Part shown: piece after piece, positions 1-7,803 of the stretch
How positions within the stretch are numbered: the stretch's first letter is position 1
How the letters are laid out: the number at the start of each line of letters is the position of its first letter
NCBI RefSeq assembly: GCF_002583555.1
Contig: NZ_BEGX01000057.1
Coordinates: 90,806-154,805, forward strand
Origin: Pseudonocardia sp. N23
GTDB taxonomy: Bacteria; Actinomycetota; Actinomycetes; Mycobacteriales; Pseudonocardiaceae
Direction: 5' to 3'
DNA: 64,000 nucleotides
Position numbers and translations under genes: made by a program
Notes under the pieces: generated by a model
Database searches by the model: none
What the model was told of the DNA's origin: nothing
The model's input: only the letters and a program-made list of their open reading frames with translations

Positions 1-888
1 GAGCTGCTGGAGGGGCCGTGGCTGGAACCGGTGGCGGGCAGGCGGTTCTCCCACATCGTGTCCAACCCGCCGTTCGTACCGGGTCCCGCGCGGGTCGACT
101 ACGTCTACCGCGACTCCGGCCGCGACGGCGACGACGCACTCGCCGCCCTGCTGCGCGACCTGCCCGGCGTACTGGAGCCGGGTGGGGTGGCGCAGCTGCT
201 GGGGTCGTGGCTGCACGTGCGCGGGCAGGACTGGCCCGACCGTGTCCGCGGCTGGCTCCCGCCGGGCTGCGACGCCTGGATCCTGCAGCGCGAGGTCGTC
301 GACCCGGCCATGCACGTCGGGACCTGGCAGCGTGACGCCGGCCTCGACGTCTCCTCCCCCTCCGCCCGGGCCCAGGCGGGCGAGTGGCTGGACTGGGCCG
401 CGCAGCGCGACGTCGAGGGCATCGGGTTCGGCCACCTGTTGCTGCGGCGCACCGACTCCGAGCCGGTCGTCGTGGTCGAGGACCTCGTCGGTGACTCGGC
501 CGGCCCGCTGGGGCCGGAGGCCACGGGCTGGCTCGACCGCGTCGACTGGCTGCGCGCCCACACCCGCGACGAGGCGCTGCTCGACGCCACGCTGACGCTG
601 ACGCCGGCCGCGACGCTGGAGCGCTACGCGGTGCCGGGCCCGGAGGGCTGGGAGGACGCCGGGGCCGCCGTCACCCGCCGCGACGGGCCGCCGTGGCGGC
701 ACGAGGTCGACGAGCCGGCCGCCGCGCTGCTCGCCGGGTGCCGCGGTGACCTCCCGCTCTCGGAGCTGCTGGCGCTGCTGTCGTTCGCCCACGACCGCCC
801 GTACGACGCGCTCGTCGACGCGACGCTGCCCGCGGTGCGCGAGCTGGTCCGGCACGGGTTCCTGGTCCCGGCGCAGGGGCCGGCGTGA
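1..888 (+). CDS. Class I SAM-dependent methyltransferase (PrmC/HemK-like), 3' part
   Basis: The reading frame is open from the first base, so the start and SAM-binding N-terminal part lie outside the window. The visible 295 residues begin just before SNPPFV (about residues 20-25), the NPPF/Y catalytic motif IV of amino-methyltransferases such as HemK/PrmC, which bind the target amide or adenine nitrogen. About 265 residues follow the motif, longer than in plain PrmC. This matches the large actinobacterial methyltransferases with an added C-terminal domain. The substrate is not predictable. The stop overlaps the next start by 4 bp (GTGA), so it is probably co-transcribed and coupled with dtd. 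Confidence 0.8.
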   Translation, partial: ELLEGPWLEPVAGRRFSHIVSNPPFVPGPARVDYVYRDSGRDGDDALAALLRDLPGVLEPGGVAQLLGSWLHVRGQDWPDRVRGWLPPGCDAWILQREVVDPAMHVGTWQRDAGLDVSSPSARAQAGEWLDWAAQRDVEGIGFGHLLLRRTDSEPVVVVEDLVGDSAGPLGPEATGWLDRVDWLRAHTRDEALLDATLTLTPAATLERYAVPGPEGWEDAGAAVTRRDGPPWRHEVDEPAAALLAGCRGDLPLSELLALLSFAHDRPYDALVDATLPAVRELVRHGFLVPAQGPA

Positions 889-1307
889 GGGCCGTCGCGG
901 CGCGGGTCACGCGCGCGGCGGTGCGCGTCGAGGGCGAGGTCGTCGGCGAGATCGGGGCCGGCCTGCTGGTGCTGCTCGGGGTGCACCGCGACGACACCGC
1001 CGAGCACGCGGCGACGATGGCCCGCAAGCTCCACGAGCTGCGCATCCTGCGCGACGAGGCGTCGTGCGCGACGGCGGACGCCCCGCTGCTCGTCGTCAGC
1101 CAGTTCACGCTCTGCGGCGACACCCGCAAGGGCCGCCGCCCGTCGTGGCAGGCGGCCGCGGCGCCGGAGGTGGCCGCACCGCTGGTGGAGGCGGTCGTCA
1201 CCGAGCTGCGGGCGCGCGGTGCGACCGTCGGGACCGGGGTGTTCCGGGCCGCGATGGAGGTCGAGTCGGTCAACGACGGCCCGTTCACGGTGCTGGTCGA
1301 GGTCTGA
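885..1307 (+). CDS. dtd: D-aminoacyl-tRNA deacylase
   Basis: Encodes 140 aa, the usual DTD length. DTD removes D-amino acids, and glycine mischarged on tRNA-Ala, from tRNA in the cytoplasm as chirality proofreading. The two signature motifs are present: SQFTL near residue 70 and NDGPFT near residue 130, matching the family's SQFTL and NxGPFT active-site loops. The GTG start overlaps the upstream stop in a GTGA, which fixes the start. It converges on the small HTH gene with only about 22 bp between them and no obvious hairpin. Confidence 0.93.
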   Translation: MRAVAARVTRAAVRVEGEVVGEIGAGLLVLLGVHRDDTAEHAATMARKLHELRILRDEASCATADAPLLVVSQFTLCGDTRKGRRPSWQAAAAPEVAAPLVEAVVTELRARGATVGTGVFRAAMEVESVNDGPFTVLVEV

Positions 1308-1329
1308 CGCGTCGATCCGCCGCCGGGCG

Positions 1330-1740
1330 TCAGCGGGCCGGGGACGCACCCTCGACGAAGCTGCGCAGCACGCCGAGCAGGGCGGCCTTCTGGTCGTCGC
1401 TGAGCCGGGGGTCGGCGCGGATGGCGTCCTCGGTGCCGGTGGCGGCCGGTTCCGGCTCGGGTGCCGGGGCGGTCGGCTCCGCCGTCGACCAGCCGGCCTC
1501 GGAGAGCAGCTGCTCGGTCGACAGCGACAGCGCGTCGGCGATCGAGCGCAGGACCTTGAGCGACGGCTGGTGCAGCCCCCGCTCGACCTGCGACAGATAG
1601 GCGTTGGACACGCTGGTCAGCGACGCCATCTCCCGCAACGAGAGGTTGGCGAGCTGGCGCTGGGCACGGATGAAGTCGCCGAGCGCGTTGACCTGCTCGG
1701 CCCACGGCCCGGTGTCCGCGGCTCGCTCCCCGGTGCTCAT
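1330..1740 (-). CDS. Small XRE-type helix-turn-helix regulator
   Basis: Encodes 136 aa from the ATG at 1740. An HTH_3/XRE domain covers roughly residues 18-75 (LSLREMASLTSVSNAYLSQV is the helix-turn-helix). The C-terminal half is an Ala/Pro/Glu-rich linker plus a short helix. It resembles small actinobacterial XRE regulators such as mycobacterial Rv0474. It lies 50 bp downstream of the PHA synthase on the same strand and could be co-transcribed with it, so a role in controlling polyester or lipid genes is possible but only inferred from position. A longer in-frame extension upstream would run into the PHA synthase gene and is rejected. Confidence 0.8.
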   Translation of the reverse strand: MSTGERAADTGPWAEQVNALGDFIRAQRQLANLSLREMASLTSVSNAYLSQVERGLHQPSLKVLRSIADALSLSTEQLLSEAGWSTAEPTAPAPEPEPAATGTEDAIRADPRLSDDQKAALLGVLRSFVEGASPAR

Positions 1741-1790
1741 CGCCCTCCCCGTCCCACCATGCCATTGTCCCTGATGCCCCTGCCCCGCCG

Positions 1791-3539
1791 TCAGGTCTCC
1801 CGGACGTAGCGTCCCGGCGCGTCGTCGAGGGGCGGATGGTCGGAGCTGCCCGTCGGGGGCGGCGGGCGCATCGGCCCGGCCCGCTCCCCCGCCCACACCG
1901 CCCAGTCCTCCCACCAGCTCCCCGACCGCCGCTCGGCCGCGTCGCGCCAGGTGTCGGCGTCGGCGGGAAGCGGCCCGGTGCCGATCCGGTGCGCCGCCCG
2001 CGGCGACGGTGGGTTGACCACCCCGGCGATGTGCCCGGACGTCGTCAGCACGAAGCGGACGTCGCCGCCCAGGTGCCTCGCCCCGGCGTGCACCGACCGC
2101 CACGGCGCGATGTGGTCGGTCTCGGCGGCCACGACGTAGGTGTCCTGGCGGACCGCGCCCAGGTCGAGCAGCTCACCGGCGAGCTCCATCCGGCCGGTGG
2201 CCAGCCGGTTCTCGACGTAGAGCCCCGCCAGGTACTCGGTCTGCATCGCGGCGGGCATGCGGGTGGAGTCGGCGTTCCACACGAGCAGGTCGAACACCGG
2301 CGGGTCCTCACCGAGCCACCAGCCCTCGACGACGTAGCGCCACACCAGGTCCTCGGGGCGCAGCGAGTCGAACGTCGCCTTCATCGCCGATGCGGGCAGG
2401 AAGCCGGGTCCGCGCATGCGCCGTTCGAGGCGGGCGACGGAGCGGGCGTCGGTGAAGACGCCGAGCGGGCCCGGGTCGCGGTAGTCGAGCATGGTGTTGA
2501 GCAGGGTGAGCGTGCCGATGCGCCGGTCCCCGCGGGCGGCGAGCCACGCGGCGGCGGCGGTGGCGAGGGTGCCGCCCAGGCAGAGGGCGGCGACGTCGGC
2601 GCGCGACTCGCCCGTGACGTCCTCGACGACGTCGAGCGCGGCGAGCAGCCCGTCGCGCAGGTAGTCCGACATCGTCAGGTCGCGGTGCGCGGCGTCGGGG
2701 TTGCGGTAGCTCAGCGCGAAGACGGTGCGCCCGTGGTCGACCGCCCACTGGGCGAAGCTGCGCCCCGGTGCGAGGTCCATGACGTAGTACTTGTTGATCC
2801 AGGGCGGCGACAGCAGCAGCGGGGTGCGGTGCACGGTCGCGGTCGTCGGCGCGTACTGGACGAGCTCGACGAGGTCGTTGCGGAACACGACCTTCCCCGG
2901 TGTCGCGGCGATGTCGCGGCCGACGAGGAGCGCGTCGCGGGGCACCTGCCGGGGCGCGGCGCCGTTGGTGGCGACGTCGCGGACGAGGTTGCGCAGGCCG
3001 CGCAGGATGCTGCGCCCGCCGGTGCGCAACGCGGCGGCGGGGACCTCCGGGTTGGTGAGCGGCCAGTTGGCCGGGTCGGCGGCGGCGACGGCCTGGTCGA
3101 GGACGAACGCGAGCTTGCGGGACGCGCCCGGCCCCAGCTCGGTGCCCGCGGCGACGGCGTGCGCCCACTCGGCGAGCAGGACGTGCTCGCGGCGCAGGAA
3201 CGCGTACCAGGCGTTGGTCTCCCACGCGGGGTGGCTGTGGCGACGGTCGGGCGGTGGGGCGGGCGCATCGCCGGAGCCGGTGACGGCGGCGAGGGCGTGC
3301 AGGCTCCCGCCCGCGAGACGGGTCGTGGCGGCGACCGCGGCGGACGGGCTGCCCGCGACGGCCAGCGCAGCCCCGGCGAGGGTCCCCACGACGTCGATCG
3401 GGTCGAGCCGGGCCGCGAGCCAGGACGGGGACACGACGTCGCGCAGCCGCGACACCGCCGACCGCGCGGTCGCGGTGCGGGCGGCAGACCCCGCGGACGG
3501 TTCGGCGTGCGGCGGTGGCACCACGTCCGACGTGCCCAC
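1791..3539 (-). CDS. phaC: Class I poly(3-hydroxyalkanoate) synthase
   Basis: Polymerises (R)-3-hydroxyacyl-CoA into storage polyester at the granule surface. Alpha/beta-hydrolase fold with the PHA-synthase nucleophile box LCLGGT. With the chosen start the cysteine is residue 320, almost the same position as Cys319 of the classic Cupriavidus enzyme. The DHIAPW and SGHIAGVVNPP segments near the C-terminus supply the Asp and His of the triad, and the conserved LLLSPPWINKYYVMDL strand precedes the box. I chose the GTG at 3539 because GGGGGAG sits about 5 nt upstream on the coding strand and gives 582 aa, typical of class I. An in-frame start at 3653 (620 aa) is possible but would overlap the sigB promoter. 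No phaA, phaB or phasin gene is adjacent. Confidence 0.9.
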   Translation of the reverse strand: MGTSDVVPPPHAEPSAGSAARTATARSAVSRLRDVVSPSWLAARLDPIDVVGTLAGAALAVAGSPSAAVAATTRLAGGSLHALAAVTGSGDAPAPPPDRRHSHPAWETNAWYAFLRREHVLLAEWAHAVAAGTELGPGASRKLAFVLDQAVAAADPANWPLTNPEVPAAALRTGGRSILRGLRNLVRDVATNGAAPRQVPRDALLVGRDIAATPGKVVFRNDLVELVQYAPTTATVHRTPLLLSPPWINKYYVMDLAPGRSFAQWAVDHGRTVFALSYRNPDAAHRDLTMSDYLRDGLLAALDVVEDVTGESRADVAALCLGGTLATAAAAWLAARGDRRIGTLTLLNTMLDYRDPGPLGVFTDARSVARLERRMRGPGFLPASAMKATFDSLRPEDLVWRYVVEGWWLGEDPPVFDLLVWNADSTRMPAAMQTEYLAGLYVENRLATGRMELAGELLDLGAVRQDTYVVAAETDHIAPWRSVHAGARHLGGDVRFVLTTSGHIAGVVNPPSPRAAHRIGTGPLPADADTWRDAAERRSGSWWEDWAVWAGERAGPMRPPPPTGSSDHPPLDDAPGRYVRET

Positions 3540-3638
3540 CCGCTCCCCCGATGCTCTCCCGGCCACCACGGGTGAATCCGGACGTTCCGAGAGTGACGAG
3601 AGGCACGTTGTCACCCGCACGGCGGATGCGCCGCGCCG

Positions 3639-3664
3639 GGAACGATTGTTCACGGCGTTGCGTT
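3639..3664 (+). promoter_or_regulatory. Candidate ECF-sigma promoter for sigB
   Basis: GGAAC at 3639-3643 and GTT at 3662-3664 are separated by 18 nt, the GGAAC/T-N18-GTT layout of SigE/SigH/SigR-type ECF promoters. Transcription would start around 3670 and leave a leader of about 65 nt before the sigB ATG at 3735. In mycobacteria sigB is activated by ECF factors SigE and SigH through the same kind of element, which supports the assignment. It is a pattern match only. Confidence 0.5.
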
Positions 3665-3734
3665 GGAACGGTCAGAAGCCGGGGCGGCAGACGCCACAGC
3701 GTACCTCCCCCGGCAGCGCAGGGAGGGAACCAAG

Positions 3735-4805
3735 ATGACCGCAGCCACCGCCCGTAAGCCCGCTGCCCGCAAGCCGAAGGCAGTGCCGTCGCAGCGTACC
3801 GCTCCCGAGCCGGAGATGGTCGACACCGACCCGACGATCGAGCCGCGGCCCGCTCCGACCGTCGACGAGCTCGACGCGCAGAGCCCCGCGGCCGACCTCG
3901 TCCGGGTGTACCTGAACGGGATCGGCAAGACCGCGCTGCTCACTGCGGCACAGGAGGTCGACCTGGCCAAGCGCATCGAGGCCGGCGTCTTCGCCCGCCA
4001 CGTGCTCGACTCCGCCGCCGCCGAGGGCCGCGAGCTCGACGCCGACTACGCCCGCGACCTGCGGGCCGTGGGCCGCGACGGCGTCCGGGCCCGCAACCAC
4101 CTGCTCGAGGCCAACCTGCGCCTCGTGGTGAGCCTGGCCAAGCGCTACACCGGGCGCGGGATGCCGCTGCTGGACCTGATCCAGGAGGGCAACCTCGGCC
4201 TGATCCGTGCCGTCGAGAAGTTCGACTACGCCAAGGGCTTCAAGTTCTCGACGTACGCGACGTGGTGGATCCGCCAGGCCATCACCCGCGGCATGGCCGA
4301 CCAGGCCCGCACCATCCGGCTTCCCGTCCACCTCGTGGAGCAGGTGAACAAGCTGGCGCGCATCAAACGCGACATGCACCAGCGCCTGGGCCGCGAGGCC
4401 ACGCACGCCGAGCTGGCCGAGGAGTCGGGCCTGCCCGAGGGGAAGATCGCCGACCTCCTCGACCACGCCCGCGACCCGGTGAGCCTGGACATGCCGGTCG
4501 GCGCCGAGGAGGAGGCCCCGCTCGGGGACTTCATCGAGGACGCCGAGGCTGCCGACGCCGAGAACGTCGTGATCTCGCACCTGCTCCACGACGACCTGCG
4601 CCGCGTCCTCTCGACGCTCGACGAGCGCGAGCAGAACGTGATCCGGATGCGCTACGGCCTCGACGACGGCCAGCCGCGCACACTCGACCAGATCGGCCGC
4701 CGGTTCGGTCTCTCGCGCGAGCGGGTGCGCCAGATCGAGCGTGAGGTCATGGGCAAGCTGCGGGTCGGCGAGCGGGCCGACCGGCTGCGCGCCTACGCGA
4801 GCTGA
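3735..4805 (+). CDS. sigB: Sigma-70 family RNA polymerase sigma factor, SigB-like
   Basis: Encodes 356 aa with an ATG at 3735 preceded by GGGAGGGA. Region 1.2 is near [18 protein letters not shown]. Region 2 contains [20 protein letters not shown] and the [19 protein letters not shown] / [17 protein letters not shown] core. Region 3 starts at [10 protein letters not shown], and region 4.2 ends with [17 protein letters not shown]. Region 1.1 is short, so this is a group 2 (SigB/HrdA-type) factor rather than the housekeeping one. Such factors serve stress and stationary phase. The upstream ECF-like promoter fits a stress cascade. It is divergent from phaC and followed by two strong terminators. 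Confidence 0.92.
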   Translation: MTAATARKPAARKPKAVPSQRTAPEPEMVDTDPTIEPRPAPTVDELDAQSPAADLVRVYLNGIGKTALLTAAQEVDLAKRIEAGVFARHVLDSAAAEGRELDADYARDLRAVGRDGVRARNHLLEANLRLVVSLAKRYTGRGMPLLDLIQEGNLGLIRAVEKFDYAKGFKFSTYATWWIRQAITRGMADQARTIRLPVHLVEQVNKLARIKRDMHQRLGREATHAELAEESGLPEGKIADLLDHARDPVSLDMPVGAEEEAPLGDFIEDAEAADAENVVISHLLHDDLRRVLSTLDEREQNVIRMRYGLDDGQPRTLDQIGRRFGLSRERVRQIEREVMGKLRVGERADRLRAYAS

Positions 4806-4846
4806 CCTTCGCGGGCGACCCGGAGAACCTCTCGAGACGAGGCCGC

Positions 4847-4876
4847 GGTCGGCGACCGGGGAACCGGTCGCCGACC
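4847..4876. terminator. Strong GC hairpin after sigB
   Basis: GGTCGGCGACCGG (4847-4859) and CCGGTCGCCGACC (4864-4876) form a perfect 13-bp stem closed by a GGAA (GNRA-type) tetraloop, 42 nt after the sigB stop. No T-run follows, as is common in actinobacteria. It can fold on either strand. Confidence 0.75.
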
Positions 4877-4912
4877 GTCGGGTCGCCGCCGCCCACCGGG
4901 CTCCCCACGAGT

Positions 4913-4940
4913 GACGGGCGGCGACTTCCGCCGTCTTTTT
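4913..4940 (+). terminator. Intrinsic terminator of sigB
   Basis: GACGGGCGG (4913-4921), a six-base loop and CCGCCGTC (4928-4935) form a stem with one bulged G, followed directly by TTTTT (4936-4940). The T-run orientation makes it a plus-strand rho-independent terminator. With the hairpin at 4847-4876 it separates sigB from the convergent aldehyde dehydrogenase gene. Confidence 0.8.
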
Positions 4941-5007
4941 ACCCCTCCATGTCCCGCCACTCACGGGCGACAGGCATCCCGTTCGAGTGACGGACAGTCA
5001 CCAGGTG

Positions 5008-6483
5008 TCAGCCCAAGGTGAACGGGTCCCGGGTGCCGCCGGACAGTTCGACCCACACCGACTTGTTCTCGGTGTACTCGTTGACGGCCTCGATGCCGTT
5101 CTCCCGGCCCAGGCCCGAGCTCTTGTAGCCGCCGAACGGCACGCTGGGGGCGACGACCCGGTACGCGTTGATCCAGACCGAACCGGCCCGGATCTTCGCC
5201 GCGACGCGGTGCGCCCGGTGCACGTCCTTGGTCCAGACGGCGCCGGCCAGACCGTAGTTCGTGTCGTTGGCCAGCTTGATCGCCTCGTCCTCGGTGGTGA
5301 ACGTGTAGGCCGACAGCACGGGCCCGAACACCTCCTCGCGCACGATCGTCGAGTCCGGCCCGACTCCGGTCAGCACGGTCGGCTGTACGAACAGCCCGCC
5401 GAGGCCGGTGTCGGCCGCGCCACCGTAGGCGACCGTCGCGCCCTCACCCTTGGCGGTCTCGAGGTAGCCGAGGACCTTCTCGTACTGCGGCCGGTTCGCG
5501 ACCGGGCCCATCTCGGTGTCGGGGTCGTTGGGGTCGCCCAGCCGGATCCGTGACGCCCGCTCGGCCACCAGCCGCACCAGCTCGTCGTGCACCGACTCGT
5601 GCACGATCAGCCGCGACCCGGCCATGCAGGTCTGGCCCGTCGCGGCGAAGACCCCGGCGACGAGCCCGTTGGACGCCGCCTCGAGGTCGGCGTCGGGGAA
5701 CACGATCTGCGGGGACTTGCCGCCCAGCTCCAGGGTGACCTTGTTGAGGTTCTCCGCCGCGGCGTGCGCGACCGCGCGCCCGGTGGCCGTCGACCCGGTG
5801 AACGCGACCTTGTCGACGCCCGGGTGCCCGGCCAGGTGCGCGCCGACCTCACGCGACCTGCCCGTCACGACATTGACGACGCCCGCCGGGAAGCCGGCCT
5901 TCTCGAACAGCTCGGCCAGCCCGAGCGACGAGGCCGGGGCGTGCTCCGAGGGCTTGACGACGATCGTGCACCCGGCGGCCAGCGCGGGTGCGACCTTCCA
6001 CGTCAGCAGCAGCAGCGGCGAGTTCCAGGGGGTGATCGCCGCGACCACACCGACCGGCTCGCGCCGGGTGTAGACGAGGAAGTTCGGGTTGGGCGACGGG
6101 ATCTGGCGGCCCTCGAGCTTGTCGGCGAGGCCCGCGTAGTAGTGGAACCAGCCGCCGAGGCCGTTGAGCTGGCCGATCATCTCGCGGTAGAGCTTGCCGG
6201 AGTCGTTGACCTCCAGCCTGGCCAGCCGGTCGGCGTTCTCGGCGATCAGGTCGCCGAGACGGCGCATCAACGCCGACCGCGCGAACCCGGTCAGCTCCCC
6301 CCACTCGCCGTCGAGTGCGGCGCGTGCCGCGGCGACCGCCGCGTCGACGTCGTCGGTGCCGCCGTCGGGGAGCACCGCCCACGGCGTGCCCGTGTAGGGG
6401 TTCTCCGACTCGAACGTCGCCCCCGAGATCGCGTCGACGGGTTTGCCGCCGATCACCATCCGGAAGTGCTCGAGATCCGCCAT
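5008..6483 (-). CDS. NAD(P)-dependent aldehyde dehydrogenase
   Basis: Encodes 491 aa, standard for the ALDH superfamily, which oxidises aldehydes to carboxylic acids in the cytoplasm. Visible motifs in order: PWNSPLLL (about residue 150), the cofactor loop FTGSTATG (about 225-232), the general-base glutamate in ELGGKSPQ (about 250), and the catalytic cysteine in GQTCMAGSR (about 285). The C-terminal PFGGYKSSGLGRENG motif is intact. The substrate cannot be read from sequence. It is divergent from the flavin-reductase pair, with about 180 bp between them for promoters. Confidence 0.92.
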   Translation of the reverse strand: MADLEHFRMVIGGKPVDAISGATFESENPYTGTPWAVLPDGGTDDVDAAVAAARAALDGEWGELTGFARSALMRRLGDLIAENADRLARLEVNDSGKLYREMIGQLNGLGGWFHYYAGLADKLEGRQIPSPNPNFLVYTRREPVGVVAAITPWNSPLLLLTWKVAPALAAGCTIVVKPSEHAPASSLGLAELFEKAGFPAGVVNVVTGRSREVGAHLAGHPGVDKVAFTGSTATGRAVAHAAAENLNKVTLELGGKSPQIVFPDADLEAASNGLVAGVFAATGQTCMAGSRLIVHESVHDELVRLVAERASRIRLGDPNDPDTEMGPVANRPQYEKVLGYLETAKGEGATVAYGGAADTGLGGLFVQPTVLTGVGPDSTIVREEVFGPVLSAYTFTTEDEAIKLANDTNYGLAGAVWTKDVHRAHRVAAKIRAGSVWINAYRVVAPSVPFGGYKSSGLGRENGIEAVNEYTENKSVWVELSGGTRDPFTLG

Positions 6484-6666
6484 TGCACCGTCCTCCTCGA
6501 CGTCGCCGGGCGTTCGGCGGCAACGCTACGAGACCCCGGCGGGCTCGGCCACGCCTGCGCGACGCGGATCGGCTCCGATCGCAATGACCGCCGTCACACT
6601 CCGCCGACATCGTGGTGTGATGCTCTTCCATGGTCCCGGGACGTTCCGCCGCCTAGGGTTGATCGG

Positions 6667-7194
6667 GTGACGGACTCGCAGCCCAGGACAGGTGTGTCCC
6701 CCGATCCGGTCGACGCCGCAACCATGCGCGACGTGCTGGGTCATTTCGTGTCCGGGATCGTCGTCGTGACAGCGGCGGGCCCCGACGGACCGCTGGGCTT
6801 CACCTGTCAGTCGTTCGCGTCGCTGTCGCTGGACCCGCCGCTGGTGAACTTCTCCCCGGCCCGCTCGTCGTCGACGTGGCCGCGGATCCGGGAGGTCGGC
6901 CGCTTCTGCGTGAACGTCCTCGCCGCCGACCACCAGCACTACAGCGCCGGGTTCGCGCGCTCGGGCGTCGACAAGTTCGCGGGCGTGAGATGGGGCGCGG
7001 CGCCGTCCGGGGCACCGATCCTCGACGGTGTGAGCGCCTGGATCGACTGCGCGCTGGAGAACGAGTACGACGGCGGCGACCACACGATCGTCGTCGGCCG
7101 GGTCGGCGCCCTGGGTGCCGACGAGTCCCGCTCGCCGTTGCTGTTCCACCGCGGCGCCTACACCCTCGTCGCCGAGCCGGAGCAGGCCCGATGA
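6667..7194 (+). CDS. Flavin reductase domain protein (HpaC/HsaB-type)
   Basis: Encodes 175 aa from the GTG at 6667. It has the flavin_reduct split-barrel fold: FVSGIVVVTA (about residues 28-37), GFTCQSFASLSLDPPLV (about 46-62), GRFCVNVLA, DKFAGVRW and DGGDHTIVVGRV. These match the small reductase components of two-component flavin monooxygenases such as mycobacterial HsaB. It would supply reduced FMN/FAD to an oxygenase. No partner oxygenase gene is adjacent. The stop overlaps the next gene's ATG (ATGA), so the pair is translationally coupled. Confidence 0.87.
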   Translation: MTDSQPRTGVSPDPVDAATMRDVLGHFVSGIVVVTAAGPDGPLGFTCQSFASLSLDPPLVNFSPARSSSTWPRIREVGRFCVNVLAADHQHYSAGFARSGVDKFAGVRWGAAPSGAPILDGVSAWIDCALENEYDGGDHTIVVGRVGALGADESRSPLLFHRGAYTLVAEPEQAR

Positions 7195-7736
7195 GCCCGG
7201 TGCTGGTGGGGCTCGTCGGCGGCCCGGACGTCGGTGGCCGGACCACGACCGCCGTCGAGGGCATCCTCGCGGGGGCGGCGAAGGCGGGGGCGACGACGTC
7301 GCTGCTGGAGATCAGCCAGGTCACCCAGGACGAGATCGCGGCGGCGTTCGAGGCCGCCGACGGTGTCGTGCTCGGCAGCCCGGTCTACCGGGCGTCATTC
7401 AGCGCACTGCTGCGCACGGCCCTGGAGGGCTGCGAGCGCGGCCGCTGGGGCGAGAAGACCGCGCCGCTGCAGGGCAAGGTGGCCGCAACGGTGCTGACGG
7501 GCGCGAGCGCGCACCACTTCCTCGCGGTGAACGACCTGCGCAACGTGCTGGCGTCGTTCTTCGCGGTCCAGGTGCTCTCACCCGGCCTGTACGTCGACCA
7601 CGCCGGCTACGTCGACCGCACGATGCTGACCGAGGACACTGCGACGCTCGCCGCCGCGCACGGCGCCGCGCTGGCCGACCTCGCCCGCGCGGTGCGCGGA
7701 TCCGCTGCGCTGCAGGCGATCACCCCGCAGGTCTGA
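7191..7736 (+). CDS. NADPH-dependent FMN reductase family protein (SsuE-like)
   Basis: Encodes 181 aa with the flavodoxin-like NADPH-dependent FMN reductase fold. An N-terminal phosphate-binding loop follows strand 1 (VGLVGGPDVGGRTTT), and the hallmark GSPVYRASFSALLRTALE (about residues 62-80) forms the flavin-binding segment. SsuE and related enzymes reduce free FMN for monooxygenases. Its ATG lies inside the ATGA overlap with the preceding HpaC-type reductase, so two unrelated flavin reductases are made together. The gene ends at a bidirectional hairpin. Confidence 0.88.
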   Translation: MSPVLVGLVGGPDVGGRTTTAVEGILAGAAKAGATTSLLEISQVTQDEIAAAFEAADGVVLGSPVYRASFSALLRTALEGCERGRWGEKTAPLQGKVAATVLTGASAHHFLAVNDLRNVLASFFAVQVLSPGLYVDHAGYVDRTMLTEDTATLAAAHGAALADLARAVRGSAALQAITPQV

Positions 7737-7751
7737 CCACCTCCGGAGCGA

Positions 7752-7798
7752 ACGAACGGCACAGTGCCGCAACCGAGTTGCGCGACGGTGCCGTTCGT
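7752..7798. terminator. Bidirectional terminator hairpin between convergent genes
   Basis: ACGAACGGCAC (7752-7762) pairs perfectly with GTGCCGTTCGT (7788-7798). Inside it CGCAAC (7768-7773) and GTTGCG (7777-7782) form a second 6-bp stem around CGA. The 47-nt nested hairpin fills the gap between the FMN reductase and dhaM and can end transcription from both sides. Confidence 0.8.
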
Positions 7799-7803
7799 GC
7801 AGG

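Noticed and set aside
1741..2103. N-terminal extension of the small HTH protein to a start at 2103
   Set aside because: It would overlap 300 bp of the PHA synthase gene, and the added residues have no domain; the ATG at 1740 starts a normal-length protein.
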